DNA of 64,000 bases, taken from positions 1 to 64,000 of the forward strand of contig NZ_CADIJP010000017.1 of assembly GCF_902859725.1 (NCBI RefSeq), given 5' to 3'. Position 1 is the stretch's first letter. Each line of letters begins with the position of its first letter. Shown here one piece after another: positions 18,656 through 27,969 of this stretch. This stretch comes from Achromobacter mucicolens (GTDB lineage: Bacteria > Pseudomonadota > Gammaproteobacteria > Burkholderiales > Burkholderiaceae_B). The notes below the pieces were generated by a model. The model had not been told where the DNA came from and searched no databases. It worked only from the letters and a program-made list of their open reading frames with translations. A program made the translations under genes and the position numbers.

Positions 18656-18682
18656 GGACGGCCCCATTCGGACGGGCCGTCC
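18656..18682. other. Hairpin in the divergent HAD/ribB intergenic region
   Basis: GGACGGCCC (18656-18664) pairs perfectly with GGGCCGTCC (18674-18682) around a 9-nt loop. It lies 73 bp upstream of the ribB start. No T-run follows, and the conserved segments of an FMN riboswitch are absent, so its function is unclear. Confidence 0.5.
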
Positions 18683-18754
18683 AGACACTAATAGGGGTTC
18701 GGCCCAGAGGGGCGGTAAAATCCGGGCTTTCCCGCCTGGTTTACGCGTCACGCC

Positions 18755-19930
18755 ATGTCCGTCCAGTTGTCCTCCCTGCCCGGCTCCGAGCCGGAATCCT
18801 TCGGCATCGCTTCGGTTGCCGAGATCATCGCCGAGCTGCGCGCCGGCCGCATCGTCATCCTGGTTGACGAAGAAGACCGCGAAAACGAGGGCGACCTCGT
18901 CATGGCCGCCGAATTCGTCACGCCCGAAGCCATCAACTTCATGGTCACGCACGGCCGCGGCCTGGTCTGCCTGACCCTGACCGAGGAACGCTGCCGCCAG
19001 CTCGAGCTGCCCATGATGGCCGCCCGCAACGGCACGCGTTACGGCACCAATTTCACGCAGTCGATCGAAGCCGCCGAGGGCGTCGAGACCGGCATCTCGG
19101 CCGCCGACCGTGCCCGCACCATCCAGGTGGCGGTGGCGCGCGACGCCAAGCCGGCCGATCTGGTCCAGCCCGGCCATATCTTCCCGGTGCGCGCCGTTCC
19201 CGGCGGCGTGCTGGTGCGCGCTGGCCACACCGAGGCCGGCTGCGACCTGACCGCCATGGCGGGCCTGACGCCCGCCGCCGTGATCTGCGAAATCCTCAAG
19301 CCCGACGGCACCATGGCCCGCCTGCCGGACCTGGTCGAATTCGCGCGCCAGCATGGCCTGAAGATCGGCACCATCGCCGACCTGATCCAGTACCGCAGCG
19401 AACACGAATCCATCGTCAAGCGCGTGGGCAAGCGCACCATGCAGACGGCCTGGGGCACGTTCGAGGCCGTGGCCTACGAAGACGCCGCCACCGGCTCCGC
19501 CCACTTGGCGCTGGTGCATGGTAATGTGACTCCCGATGCCGAGACGCTGGTGCGCGTGCACGAGCCCGCGTCCGTGCTGGATGTGCTGGATACCGGCGCA
19601 AGTCCGCATAGCTGGGGCGTGGCCCAGGCGCTCGAGGCCATCGCCGCCGCGCCGGCCGGCGTGCTGGTGCTGATGAACTGCCAGTCTTCCACGGAACACC
19701 TGTTTGGCCAGATTGCAGGCTGGAACGACCCGAAGGCCCAGGCCAATTCCGCCAACGCCGACCGCTTCGGCCTGCGCACCTACGGGATCGGCGCCCAGAT
19801 TCTGCGCGACCTGAACGTGGGTCAAATGAGGCTCCTGGCCCGGCCGCGCAAGATGCCCAGCATGGCGGGCTTCTCGCTCACCATTACGGGTTACGATTGC
19901 GACCCGCAGAACACTCCCGCAACACACTGA
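18755..19930 (+). CDS. ribB: 3,4-dihydroxy-2-butanone 4-phosphate synthase fused to a degenerate GTP cyclohydrolase II-like domain (RibBX type)
   Basis: A 391-residue protein. Residues 15-220 are a complete RibB domain that makes the four-carbon precursor of riboflavin from ribulose 5-phosphate: the acidic loop [10 protein letters not shown] at 38-48, then G-H-I-F-P-V and H-T-E-A-G-C-D. Residues 225-391 align with GTP cyclohydrolase II but lack its three zinc cysteines: the expected C-x-T-G-D and R-C-D-C region reads [16 protein letters not shown] (271-286). The second activity is therefore probably lost, as in proteins described as RibBX. Next gene is ribH, 10 nt downstream. Confidence 0.93.
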   Translation: MSVQLSSLPGSEPESFGIASVAEIIAELRAGRIVILVDEEDRENEGDLVMAAEFVTPEAINFMVTHGRGLVCLTLTEERCRQLELPMMAARNGTRYGTNFTQSIEAAEGVETGISAADRARTIQVAVARDAKPADLVQPGHIFPVRAVPGGVLVRAGHTEAGCDLTAMAGLTPAAVICEILKPDGTMARLPDLVEFARQHGLKIGTIADLIQYRSEHESIVKRVGKRTMQTAWGTFEAVAYEDAATGSAHLALVHGNVTPDAETLVRVHEPASVLDVLDTGASPHSWGVAQALEAIAAAPAGVLVLMNCQSSTEHLFGQIAGWNDPKAQANSANADRFGLRTYGIGAQILRDLNVGQMRLLARPRKMPSMAGFSLTITGYDCDPQNTPATH

Positions 19931-19940
19931 AGGCCGACAC

Positions 19941-20471
19941 ATGAACCCTTACATCCTTACCCCCGACCTGAACGGCGAAGGGCTGCACATCGGCATCGTA
20001 CGCGCCCGCTTCAACGAAGAAGTCGGCCAGGCCGAACTCGAAGCGTGCCTGAAGGAACTGGCCGAACTGGGCGTGGACGAGCGCGACGTGATGGTCGCCA
20101 CCGTGCCCGGCGCGCTGGAACTGGGCGTGGCCCTGTCCCACATGGCCGAGACGTTTGAATTCGACGCTCTGATCGCGCTGGGCGCGGTCATCCGCGGCGA
20201 AACCTATCACTTTGAAGTGGTCAGCAATGAAATGGCCACGGCAATCACCCGCATCTCCCTCGAAACCGGCATCCCCGTCGCGAACGGCGTGCTGACCGTC
20301 GACACCGACGAGCAGGCGCAAGCCCGCGCCGCCGGCAAGGGTCGCGATTGCGCCCAGGTGGCCGTCGAAATGGCCAACCTGGTGGCAGCGCTGGAACCCG
20401 AGGAAGAAGACGAAGACGAAGACGACGAGGACGAAGATTTTGACGACGAAGAAGACGACGACCAGCGCTGA
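19941..20471 (+). CDS. ribH: 6,7-dimethyl-8-ribityllumazine synthase with acidic C-terminal tail
   Basis: A 176-residue lumazine synthase that condenses the RibB product with the pyrimidine precursor. The core [27 protein letters not shown] catalytic loop and I-P-V-A-N-G-V-L-T match the family. The last ~23 residues are nearly all Glu/Asp, unusual for the family, and are encoded in DNA that also encodes the NusB N-terminus in another frame. Confidence 0.96.
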   Translation: MNPYILTPDLNGEGLHIGIVRARFNEEVGQAELEACLKELAELGVDERDVMVATVPGALELGVALSHMAETFEFDALIALGAVIRGETYHFEVVSNEMATAITRISLETGIPVANGVLTVDTDEQAQARAAGKGRDCAQVAVEMANLVAALEPEEEDEDEDDEDEDFDDEEDDDQR

Positions 20472-20949
20472 TAGCGCGGCGCAGGCCCGCGCCAATGCGC
20501 GCAGCGCGCGCCGCCGTGCGCGCGAATTCGCGCTGCAGGGCGTGTACGCGTGGCTGCTGCGCGGCGGCGAAGGCACGCAGGACGCCGGCGAGATCGACGC
20601 CCATCTGCGCGACACCGAGGACTTTTCCGAGGCCGATGCGCAGTGGTTCAAGACCTTGCTGCACGGCGTGCTGCGCGAAGCGCCCGCGCTGCGCGAACGC
20701 TTCACGCCTTACGTCGACCGTCCGCTGGCCGAGTTGTCGCCCGTTGAGCACGGCATTCTGCTGATCGGCAGCTTCGAGCTGATCCATCACGTCGAAGTGC
20801 CGTACAAGGTCGCCATCAACGAAGCCGTGGAACTGGCCAAGTCTTTCGGCGGCACCGATGGCTTCAAGTTCGTCAACGGCGTGCTCGACAAGCTGGCTGC
20901 CGATGTCCGCGCGCACGAGGTCCAGGCCGCGGCGCAGCAACGGCGATAG
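20440..20949 (+). CDS. nusB: Transcription antitermination protein NusB
   Basis: A 169-residue RNA-binding protein that joins NusE/S10 in rRNA antitermination. The core [13 protein letters not shown] and the C-terminal [16 protein letters not shown] segment are canonical. The only start giving the full N-terminus is TTG at 20440, inside ribH (32-nt overlap), with GAGGA about 10 nt upstream. This ribH-nusB order is common. The basic Thr/Lys N-terminus arises from the same DNA as the acidic RibH tail. Confidence 0.93.
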   Translation: MTTKKTTTSADSAAQARANARSARRRAREFALQGVYAWLLRGGEGTQDAGEIDAHLRDTEDFSEADAQWFKTLLHGVLREAPALRERFTPYVDRPLAELSPVEHGILLIGSFELIHHVEVPYKVAINEAVELAKSFGGTDGFKFVNGVLDKLAADVRAHEVQAAAQQRR

Positions 20950-20956
20950 CTAGACC

Positions 20957-21040
20957 CCGCAGCGCTTTGCGCTTCCCCCCGAGGGGAGCGCCGCTGCGGA
21001 CCGGCGGAGCCCGGATCCGCGCGGCCCCGATCTGGGCCGC
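20957..21040. repeat. Hairpin-rich intergenic element between nusB and thiL
   Basis: CCGCAGCG (20957-20964) pairs with CGCTGCGG (20992-20999), with an inner GCGCT-CCCC / GGGG-AGCGC stem (20969-20991). A second stem follows: GCGGCCC (21021-21027) with GGGCCGC (21034-21040). The block fills most of the 144-bp gap and looks like an interspersed extragenic palindromic repeat. It may also act as a structured RNA end for nusB. A TPP riboswitch is not recognisable. Confidence 0.6.
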
Positions 21041-21093
21041 ACGGCGGCCATGCAGACAATGGCGACCATCGGGCGCCGCTTAGTGGAGGCGCG

Positions 21094-22059
21094 GTGGCGT
21101 CCGAATTTGATCTGATTGCGCGCTATTTCACGCGTGCCGCGCCTGCTGGCCTCTTGGGCGTTGGCGACGACTGCGCGCTCTTTCCTGTTCCTCCCGGTGA
21201 GCAGGTGGCCACCAGCACGGACTTGCTGCTGGAAGGCCGGCATTTCTTTCCCGACGTAGACCCGAAATCGCTGGGCCACAAGGCGCTGGCGGTGAACCTG
21301 TCCGACCTCGCGGCCATGGGCGCGCGCCCGATAGGCTGCGTGCTCGGGCTGGCCTTGCCGCGCCTGGACGAGCCTTGGCTGGCTGCGTTTGCGGAAGGCT
21401 TTCATGCGCTGGCCGCGGCCCACGGGTGCCCCCTTGTCGGCGGCGACACCACGCGCAGCGCGCATGACCTGGCGATCAGCGTGACCGTGTTTGGCGCCGT
21501 GCCTCCCGGCCAGGCACTGCGCCGCGATGGCGCGCGAAGCGGCGACGACATCTGGGTGTCCGGCGAACTGGGTGCGGCCGACGTGGCCTACCGGCTGCTC
21601 GACGGGCAATATCCGGCTAATGCCGCACTGCTGGCCGCCACGCGCGGCGCGTTGGAGTGGCCCGAGCCGCAAGTGGGGCTGGGCACGGCGCTGCGCGGCA
21701 TCGCGAATGCAGCCATCGACCTGTCCGACGGCCTGGTGCAGGACCTGGGCCACATCCTGGCCGCCAGCCGCGTCGGCGCCCGCCTGCGGTTCGCGGACCT
21801 GCCGATGGCGCCCGCCCTGGCGAGCCTGGAAGCGGCGCTGCTGCAACGCGCCCTGCTGGGCGGGGGCGATGTCTATCAACTGTGTTTCACCGCGCCGCCG
21901 TCCCGGCGCGACGCCGTGCTGGCGGCAGCCCGCACCGCCGGCGCCCGCGTGACCCGGGTGGGCGAGATTCTGCCGCAGCCGGGCATCGCGGTTCTCGACG
22001 CGCAAGGCCAGCCGCTTGCCGACCTGCCCGCCGGCTTCGATCACTTCCCCGCGGACTGA
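21094..22059 (+). CDS. thiL: Thiamine-monophosphate kinase
   Basis: A 321-residue enzyme phosphorylating thiamine phosphate to thiamine diphosphate. The ThiL signatures G-V-G-D-D-C-A-L (near residue 20), D-L-A-A-M-G-A-R-P (near 70), V-G-G-D-T-T-R (near 115) and D-L-S-D-G-L-V-Q-D (near 210) are present. The start is a GTG at 21094 preceded by GGAGG. pgpA follows 32 nt downstream. Confidence 0.95.
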   Translation: MASEFDLIARYFTRAAPAGLLGVGDDCALFPVPPGEQVATSTDLLLEGRHFFPDVDPKSLGHKALAVNLSDLAAMGARPIGCVLGLALPRLDEPWLAAFAEGFHALAAAHGCPLVGGDTTRSAHDLAISVTVFGAVPPGQALRRDGARSGDDIWVSGELGAADVAYRLLDGQYPANAALLAATRGALEWPEPQVGLGTALRGIANAAIDLSDGLVQDLGHILAASRVGARLRFADLPMAPALASLEAALLQRALLGGGDVYQLCFTAPPSRRDAVLAAARTAGARVTRVGEILPQPGIAVLDAQGQPLADLPAGFDHFPAD

Positions 22060-22091
22060 TCCGCGGCTTCCTTTTTGCAGACCCTTTCCCC

Positions 22092-22628
22092 ATGTCTTCC
22101 GCTGATCAGCACTCCACCTCCATGCGCGACCGCCGCCGCGCCGCGTACCCGGCGCTCTCCTGGGTCTGCCGCGATCCGGGCCGGCTGATTGCGTTTGGCT
22201 TCGGTAGCGGACTGATCCGTCCGGCCTCGGGCACGTGGGGCACGCTGCTTGCTTGGGCGATCTGGGTGGCGGCGGCGCCTGCGGCGTCGGACCTGGCCAT
22301 CGGCGTGTTCCTGGCGGTGGCATTTCTGTACGGATGCTGGGCCTGCCATCGCGTCGGCCGAGAACTCCAGCAGCCGGATCATGTCGGAATGGTCTGGGAC
22401 GAGATGGTGGCGTTCTGGCTGGTGCTGTGGCTTACGCCGGCTGGTTGGTTGTCGCAGGCGCTGGCGTTCGTGCTGTTCCGCACGTTCGACATCGTCAAGC
22501 CGCCACCCATCAAGTTCTTCGACGCCCATATCAAGGGCGGTTTCGGAGTCATGTGGGACGATATCGTGGCCGCCGGCTATGCCTTGCTGGTAATGGCGCT
22601 GGTGGCCCGCACAGGAGTCTTGGAATGA
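22092..22628 (+). CDS. pgpA: Phosphatidylglycerophosphatase A
   Basis: A 178-residue inner-membrane enzyme that dephosphorylates phosphatidylglycerophosphate. The PgpA signature G-S-G-L-I-R-P-A-S-G-T-W-G-T-L is at about residues 39-53, followed by three further hydrophobic segments and the V-W-D-E-M-V motif near residue 100. ATG 22092 gives the full-length family protein. The stop overlaps the next gene start (ATGA). Confidence 0.95.
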   Translation: MSSADQHSTSMRDRRRAAYPALSWVCRDPGRLIAFGFGSGLIRPASGTWGTLLAWAIWVAAAPAASDLAIGVFLAVAFLYGCWACHRVGRELQQPDHVGMVWDEMVAFWLVLWLTPAGWLSQALAFVLFRTFDIVKPPPIKFFDAHIKGGFGVMWDDIVAAGYALLVMALVARTGVLE

Positions 22629-23191
22629 ACGATCAGCATGAAGGCGCGCGGACCAACATGACGGCCGCGCAGTTGTCGGAAGCGACGATACTCGGCCTGT
22701 CCGAGCGGCTGGGCGATGTGCTGCGCCAGCAGGGGTGGATGCTTGGCACCGCCGAATCCTGCACGGGCGGCCTGCTGGCAGGCGCCGTCACCGCGGTGGC
22801 CGGTTCCAGCGAATGGTTCGAGCGCGGCTTCGTCACTTACAGCAACGACGCCAAGGTTACCGAACTGGAGGTGTCGCCCGAAACGCTGCATCACTTTGGC
22901 GCAGTCAGCGAGCCCGTGGCGCTGGAGATGGCAAACGGGGTGCTGCTTGCCGTGCCAAACGCGCATGTGGCCATGTCGACCACCGGCATCGCCGGACCGG
23001 GCGGCGCCACACCGGGCAAGCCGGTGGGCATGGTGTGCTTTGGCTTTGCCATGCGGGTGGGCGACGGCATCAGCAGTCGCGCGGTGACGCACGTGTTCCA
23101 GGGCGACCGGGGGCAGGTGCGGCAGGCGGCGGTGGAGTTCGCGCTGCGGGCCGTGCTGGAATTCGCAGGCGCGCCGATCAACCGGCGATGA
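22625..23191 (+). CDS. pncC: CinA-family nicotinamide-nucleotide amidohydrolase
   Basis: A 188-residue protein consisting of the CinA C-terminal domain only. The motif T-A-E-S-C-T-G-G-L-L-A-G (residues 43-54), the Y-S-N-D-A-K segment and the T-G-I-A-G-P-G-G motif near 123 are diagnostic. It deamidates NMN to NaMN in pyridine-nucleotide salvage. It overlaps pgpA by 4 nt and is followed by a strong terminator. Confidence 0.92.
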   Translation: MNDQHEGARTNMTAAQLSEATILGLSERLGDVLRQQGWMLGTAESCTGGLLAGAVTAVAGSSEWFERGFVTYSNDAKVTELEVSPETLHHFGAVSEPVALEMANGVLLAVPNAHVAMSTTGIAGPGGATPGKPVGMVCFGFAMRVGDGISSRAVTHVFQGDRGQVRQAAVEFALRAVLEFAGAPINRR

Positions 23192-23238
23192 ATCCCGACG
23201 CGAAACGCCCGCGCTGAACTGGCGGGCGTTGAAATGAA

Positions 23239-23282
23239 AAAAGCCGCTGCACCGTGCATTCGCACATGGTGCAGCGGCTTTT
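23239..23282. terminator. Bidirectional intrinsic terminator between pncC and pyrF
   Basis: A perfect 15-bp stem (23239-23253 with 23268-23282) begins with AAAA and ends with TTTT, so it gives a T-run on both strands. An inner GTGC/GCAC stem (23254-23257/23262-23265) extends it. It lies between the convergent genes pncC (stop 23191) and pyrF (stop 23296). Confidence 0.92.
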
Positions 23283-23295
23283 GCGCAATGTGGCG

Positions 23296-24114
23296 TCAGC
23301 GCACCGCGTTGATCGCGTCGCGCAGGCCCTTGGCGGCCTCGGCGGCGGCTTGGCGCCAGTCGTCGCCGCCGCTGGCGTAGATGATGGCGCGCGACGAGTT
23401 GATCATCATGCCGTTGCGCGCCGCGTTGGCGCCGGCGTTGACCGTTGCCGTGATGTCGCCGCCCTGGGCGCCGATGCCCGGCACCAGCAGGGGCAGGGCG
23501 TCGCCGATGCGCTGGCGCACCGCAGCCAGTTCGTTGGGGAACGTGGCGCCGACCACCAGGCCGCACTGGCCATTGGCATTCCACTTGTCCGCCACCAGCC
23601 CCGCCACGTGCAGGTACAGGGGCTCGCCGTTGTCCATCTTCAGGAATTGCAGGTCCGAGCCGCCGGGATTGGAGGTGCGGCACAGCACGATCACGCCGCG
23701 GTCGCGCCACGCCAGGTAGGGCTCGACCGAGTCCAGGCCCATGTAGGGGCTGACGGTGAGGGCGTGGGCCTGGTAGCGCTCGTAGGCTTCGCGGGCGTAG
23801 TTTTCGGCGGTGGAGCCGATGTCGCCGCGCTTGGCGTCCAGCACGATGGGCAGGTCGGGATGGTTGTCGCGGATGTGCTGGCACAGTGCTTCCAGCTGGT
23901 CTTCGGCGCGGTGCGCGGCAAAGTACGCGATCTGCGGCTTGAAGCTGCAGGCGTACGGCGCCGTGGCGTCGACGATGTCGCGGCAGAACTGGAAGATGGC
24001 GTCCGGCTTGTCCTGCAATTCGCGCGGGAAGCGCTGCGGGTCGGGATCCAGCCCGACTTGCAGGAGCGAGTTGCTGGTGGTCCAGGCGTGTTCGAGTTTT
24101 TGCAGGAAATTCAT
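23296..24114 (-). CDS. pyrF: Orotidine-5'-phosphate decarboxylase (type 2)
   Basis: A 272-residue pyrimidine-biosynthesis enzyme converting OMP to UMP. The [11 protein letters not shown] catalytic motif (near residue 92) is present, together with the longer class-2 form typical of beta-proteobacteria. ATG 24114 gives the family start (M-N-F-L-Q-K-L). It follows the NDH-2 gene with a 5-nt gap. Confidence 0.96.
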   Translation of the reverse strand: MNFLQKLEHAWTTSNSLLQVGLDPDPQRFPRELQDKPDAIFQFCRDIVDATAPYACSFKPQIAYFAAHRAEDQLEALCQHIRDNHPDLPIVLDAKRGDIGSTAENYAREAYERYQAHALTVSPYMGLDSVEPYLAWRDRGVIVLCRTSNPGGSDLQFLKMDNGEPLYLHVAGLVADKWNANGQCGLVVGATFPNELAAVRQRIGDALPLLVPGIGAQGGDITATVNAGANAARNGMMINSSRAIIYASGGDDWRQAAAEAAKGLRDAINAVR

Positions 24115-24119
24115 GGGAT

Positions 24120-25439
24120 TCAGTGCAGTTTGACCCGCGGGCGCGTGCGCCGCATGAGCAGGCGAGCCAGGGCGAGGGAGACGGTACGCGAGGCGCCCAG
24201 CACCGCGCGGTGGTGCATCAGGTGCAGGCTCATGTACATCAGGCGCGCCAGTGTACCGCTTACGAACAGTCCCCGTCCGGCAAGCTTGCCCATCAGGCTG
24301 CCCACCCCGGCGTCCTGGCCCAGCGACACCAGCGATCCGTGGTCCTGGTAGACATAGGGCTCGGTGGGCTCGGGGTTGTTGCGCAGCCGGGCCGTCAGCT
24401 TCTTGGTCAGGTAATCGGCCTGCTGGTGCGCGGCCTGGGCCCGGGCGGGCACGGTGCGGCCGTCGCGCCACGGCGCCGCGCAGCAGTCGCCCAGCGCCAG
24501 GATGTGCGGATCGGGCGTTTCAAGCCGCTCGTTGACTTCGACCTGCCCCAGCTTGTTCAGCGGCAATCCCAGGTCGGCCAAGAGCGCCGGCCCCTTGATG
24601 CCGGCGGCCCACATGCACAACTGCGCGGGAAACTCGCGGCCATCGGCGGTGCGTACCGTGTTGTCCGTCACTTCGGACACGCGGCAGGACGTCTCGACGC
24701 GGATGCCCAGTTCGGTCAGGCGCTTGGTCGCCGCCACCGAGATCTTTTCGGGCAGCGCGGACAGGATGCGCGGCGCGCCTTCGACCAGCGTGATGGCCAG
24801 GTCGCGGTCGGCGCGGAAGTTCGGCAGGCCATAGGCGCTGACGACGTGGCTGGCTTCGGTCAGTTCCACCGCCAGTTCGACGCCAGTGGCGCCGCCGCCC
24901 ACGATCACCAGGTCCAGCCGCGCGGAAGGATTGCGCACCTTGGCCTGATCCACCAAGGCCATTGCCTTGAGCATGGTCAGGCGGAATTGCTCGGCGTTTT
25001 CGGTGGTGTCCAGCGTGACCGCATGTTCGGCCGCGCCCGGCGTGTTGAAGAAGTTGGAGGTGCTGCCCAGCGCCAGCACCAGCGTGTCGTACGCCAGTTC
25101 GCGGCGGGGCAGGACTTCCTGGCCCTGGGCGTCATTGACGGCGTCCACAGTGATGAGACGGCGTTCGCGGTCGACGCTTTCAAGCCGGCCCTGGGCGAAC
25201 GAGAACCCGTCCATGTGGGCCAGCATCAGGTACGACAGGCCTTCCTGGTGAATATCCAGCGTGCCCGCCGCCGCTTCATGCAGCGAAGGCTTCCAGATGT
25301 GAAAAGGGCGACTGTCGACCAGGGTGATGTATTGGCGGCCGTGGATCCGGCCCAATTTGGCGGCCAGTTCAAGGCCGCCTGCGCCACCGCCGACGATGAC
25401 GATGCGCTTGGAGGGTGCTGACGTCGATTGAGGCATCAT
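24120..25439 (-). CDS. Type II NADH dehydrogenase-like FAD oxidoreductase
   Basis: A 439-residue protein with two Rossmann folds: the FAD site [12 protein letters not shown] at about residues 13-24 and the NADH site [12 protein letters not shown] at about 175-186. A hydrophobic, basic C-terminus is consistent with membrane association of NDH-2, which passes electrons from NADH to quinone without proton pumping. Two adjacent in-frame ATGs (25439, 25436) could start it. It lies just upstream of pyrF and 49 nt after dgkA. Confidence 0.9.
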   Translation of the reverse strand: MMPQSTSAPSKRIVIVGGGAGGLELAAKLGRIHGRQYITLVDSRPFHIWKPSLHEAAAGTLDIHQEGLSYLMLAHMDGFSFAQGRLESVDRERRLITVDAVNDAQGQEVLPRRELAYDTLVLALGSTSNFFNTPGAAEHAVTLDTTENAEQFRLTMLKAMALVDQAKVRNPSARLDLVIVGGGATGVELAVELTEASHVVSAYGLPNFRADRDLAITLVEGAPRILSALPEKISVAATKRLTELGIRVETSCRVSEVTDNTVRTADGREFPAQLCMWAAGIKGPALLADLGLPLNKLGQVEVNERLETPDPHILALGDCCAAPWRDGRTVPARAQAAHQQADYLTKKLTARLRNNPEPTEPYVYQDHGSLVSLGQDAGVGSLMGKLAGRGLFVSGTLARLMYMSLHLMHHRAVLGASRTVSLALARLLMRRTRPRVKLH

Positions 25440-25488
25440 GGCTCCCAGTATAAATAGAGTCGCATCCCCGTCGCGATGCGAACCCGTA

Positions 25489-25887
25489 TCAGTGCATGAC
25501 GAAACGGCTGATGGCCACTCCCACCCAGACCGTTCCGGCAAATATCAGCAGCAGCATCACCGCCGCGCTGCCCAGGTCCTTGGCCCGCCCCAAGAGGGGG
25601 TGGCGTTCGACCGACAGCGCATCGGCAAGCGCTTCGATGGCGGAATTAAGCAGTTCCGCCGCCAGCACCATGACCACCACGCCCACCAGGAAGAACACCT
25701 CGACCGTGGTGCGGCCCAGAAAGAATGCCGCTGGAATCATCAGCACGGCCAGCGCCAGTTCCTGGCGGAAGGCCGCCTCGTATTTGACGGCCGCCTTCAG
25801 GCCCTGCCAGGAATAGCGCAGCGCATTGAGGATACGGCGCGCGCCGCCGGTGCTCTTGAAGGGCGAGTGTTGCGGATCGTGGGTCAT
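25489..25887 (-). CDS. dgkA: Diacylglycerol kinase
   Basis: A 132-residue inner-membrane enzyme with three TM segments that recycles diacylglycerol to phosphatidic acid. The E-A-A-F-R-Q-E-L segment near 45 and the signature A-E-L-L-N-S-A-I-E-A-L-A-D near 85 are typical of the prokaryotic DgkA family. ATG 25887 fits the family length; upstream in-frame starts add an unlikely Pro-rich tail. Confidence 0.94.
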   Translation of the reverse strand: MTHDPQHSPFKSTGGARRILNALRYSWQGLKAAVKYEAAFRQELALAVLMIPAAFFLGRTTVEVFFLVGVVVMVLAAELLNSAIEALADALSVERHPLLGRAKDLGSAAVMLLLIFAGTVWVGVAISRFVMH

Positions 25888-26007
25888 GGAATCGGAAGAA
25901 AGCCGTGGTGGCGGCTTTTTAACAGATAAGGGTTGCCCGCGTGGCACACCGCGTGCCTATGGGCAAACCCTAATTGTGACCCAACGGCAGCAGGCGCAGG
26001 ATTCTGG

Positions 26008-26029
26008 TCAATTGGTAAGGCCACTTTAC
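26008..26029. promoter_or_regulatory. Candidate FadR-type operator before the sugar-acid operon regulator
   Basis: The sequence contains GGTAA (26013-26017) and TTACC (26025-26029) in inverted orientation 7 nt apart, 33 bp before the regulator ATG. GntR/FadR proteins bind GT...AC palindromes of this type, usually near their own promoter. Autoregulation is inferred. Confidence 0.5.
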
Positions 26030-26061
26030 CGTTTCGTCCTGTCATCGAGCTGTCTTCTTTC

Positions 26062-26775
26062 ATGCCGATTCAGACCATTGAACCTCGCCGCCTGTATCGC
26101 CAGATCGCCGATCAGCTTCGTCTGCTGATCGAGGCCGGCGAATTTCCGGCCGGTGCGCGCCTGCCGCCCGAGCGCGACCTTGCGCTGAAGCTGGGCGTGT
26201 CGCGGCCATCGGTGCGCGAGGCGTTGATCGCCCTTGAGGTCGAAGGCTGGGTGGAAGTGCGCATGGGCTCGGGTGTGTATGTGCAAAGCCCGGGCGGCGC
26301 GCCGCGCGCCAGCCTTACCGCGGAAAGCCCGCTTGAAACCATCCGCGCGCGCCGCACCATCGAGAGCGAGCTGGCCGCGCAGGCGGCGCTCAATCCCGTG
26401 CCCGCGTTGGTGGAAGGCCTGCGCGAAGCCGTCGACGCGATGGAAGACGAGGCGCGGGCCGGCAGTGTGCCCATCCGCGGCGACCGGCTGTTCCATCTGC
26501 GTGTGGCGGAAATGGCCAATAACGCCGTGCTGGTGCGCGTGGTGGGCGAACTCTTTGACGAACGCCACAACCCGCTCTCCGTGAAGCTGGGCGATTACTT
26601 CGAAAATTCCGACAGCTGGGCCGTCGCCATCACCGAACACCGCCGCGTCATCGACGCCATCGCGGCCGGTGACGAACAGGGCGCGCGGGCCGCCATGCGT
26701 GAACATCTTTCCTGCTCGTACGACCGCCTGATGGCCAGCTGGCCCGGTGCGGCCGACGCCTTGCGCGCTGAATAG
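26062..26775 (+). CDS. FadR-subfamily GntR regulator of the sugar-acid operon
   Basis: A 237-residue regulator. The N-terminal winged helix (P-P-E-R-D-L-A-L-K-L-G-V-S-R-P-S-V-R-E-A-L near residues 37-57) and the all-helical FCD ligand domain (E-S-E-L-A-A-Q, F-H-L-R-V-A-E-M, H-R-R-V-I-D-A-I) are typical of UxuR/LldR/DgoR-like proteins. These usually respond to a sugar acid or pathway intermediate. It precedes the TRAP transporter by 139 nt. ATG 26062 is chosen since it gives the family N-terminus. Confidence 0.92.
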   Translation: MPIQTIEPRRLYRQIADQLRLLIEAGEFPAGARLPPERDLALKLGVSRPSVREALIALEVEGWVEVRMGSGVYVQSPGGAPRASLTAESPLETIRARRTIESELAAQAALNPVPALVEGLREAVDAMEDEARAGSVPIRGDRLFHLRVAEMANNAVLVRVVGELFDERHNPLSVKLGDYFENSDSWAVAITEHRRVIDAIAAGDEQGARAAMREHLSCSYDRLMASWPGAADALRAE

Positions 26776-26823
26776 CAACAGGCCGCCGGTCCCTCCCGGG
26801 GCGCCGGCGGCAACTCGCAGTCG

Positions 26824-26851
26824 CAGTTGGTAGGTGCAGCTCCAGTAGGTG
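26824..26851 (+). promoter_or_regulatory. Direct repeat in the dctP promoter region
   Basis: GTAGGTG occurs at 26830-26836 and again at 26845-26851, 15 bp apart, upstream of dctP. The first copy is preceded by TTGG, giving a TTGGTA half-site like the one in front of the regulator gene. It may bind the FadR-type regulator; weak evidence. Confidence 0.3.
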
Positions 26852-26914
26852 AACTCCATATGTAAAACATGACGCGAGGCCGCCGAGCCCGCCACCTCAA
26901 AGAGAGGAGACAAC

Positions 26915-27889
26915 ATGAAGCCAGGCAACGCCATCAAAGTGCTCTTTGCCGCCGTCGCGATCGCCGTCAGCGGCTCCGCGCTGGCGCAGACCAAACTGAA
27001 GTGGGCGCACGTCTACGAGACGTCCGAACCGTTCCATACCTCGTCGGTGTGGGCCGCTCAGGAAATCGAGAAGCGCACCAACGGCCGCTATCACATCGAC
27101 GTCTATCCGGCCTCGCAACTGGGCAAGGAAAACGACATCAACCAGGGGCTGACGCTAGGCACGGTCGACATGATCATCTCCGGGTCCAGCTTCGCGGCCA
27201 AGAGCTTTCCGCGCATCGGCGTCACGTACTATCCCTACACCTTCCGCAGCCCGGAGCACCTGATCGCCTACACCAAGAGCGACATCTACAAGGAGCTCAC
27301 CCAGGGCTACGACGAAAAGAGCGGCAACCACATCGTCGCGACCACCTACTACGGCACGCGCCAGACCACATCCAACAAGCCGTTCACCAAGTGCAGCGAG
27401 ATGAAAGGCCTGAAGATTCGCGTGCCGGACGTGGCCGCGTATCTGGCCATGCCGCGCGCCTGTGGCGCCAACACCGCGCCCATTGCCTTCGCCGAGGTCT
27501 ATCTGGCCTTGCAGAACGGCACGGTCGAAGCCCAGGAAAACCCGCTGACCACCATCGAGGCCAAGAAGTTCTACGAAGTGCAGAAGAACATCATCCTCAC
27601 TGGCCACATCGTCGATCACCTGAACACGGTGATCTCCGGCAAGCTCTGGAAGAGCCTGTCCGACGAGGACAAGAAGATCTTCGCCGAGGTCGCGCAGCAG
27701 GCCGCGGAAAAGGCGTCGGCCGAAGTGGCCGCGTCCGAGAAGAAGATGGTCGACGTCTTCAAACAGCGTGGCCTGTCGGTGGCCGAGGTCAACATCGACG
27801 ACTTCCGCAACACCGTGCTGGAGAAGGTGCCGTTCAAGCAATACGGCTACGAGAAGTCGGACTGGGAAAAGATCCAGGCGGTGAAGTGA
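26915..27889 (+). CDS. dctP: TRAP transporter periplasmic solute-binding protein (DctP family)
   Basis: A 324-residue protein with a signal peptide (residues 1-24, ending S-A-L-A-Q). The DctP fold is recognised from W-A-H-V-Y-E-T, Y-P-A-S-Q-L-G, the conserved arginine region L-K-I-R-V-P-D near 168 and the Q-E-N-P-L motif near 208. It delivers an organic acid to the DctQM permease. A strong AGAGGAGA ribosome binding site precedes the ATG. The neighbours suggest a hexonate, pentonate or uronate ligand. Confidence 0.93.
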   Translation: MKPGNAIKVLFAAVAIAVSGSALAQTKLKWAHVYETSEPFHTSSVWAAQEIEKRTNGRYHIDVYPASQLGKENDINQGLTLGTVDMIISGSSFAAKSFPRIGVTYYPYTFRSPEHLIAYTKSDIYKELTQGYDEKSGNHIVATTYYGTRQTTSNKPFTKCSEMKGLKIRVPDVAAYLAMPRACGANTAPIAFAEVYLALQNGTVEAQENPLTTIEAKKFYEVQKNIILTGHIVDHLNTVISGKLWKSLSDEDKKIFAEVAQQAAEKASAEVAASEKKMVDVFKQRGLSVAEVNIDDFRNTVLEKVPFKQYGYEKSDWEKIQAVK

Positions 27890-27969
27890 ACGCCGGCGCG
27901 GCGGGCCGCCACGTCGGTCCGCCGCGCCCGATCTGATCGCCACACCGATCCCGCACGAGGGGAGATTCC

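Noticed and set aside
18606-18754. FMN riboswitch before the ribB gene
   Set aside because: The conserved FMN aptamer segments are absent; only a simple 9-bp hairpin is seen.
20950-21093. TPP riboswitch before thiL
   Set aside because: No CUGAGA or ACCUGA-type conserved segments. The stems are GC palindromes and GTG follows a normal GGAGG.
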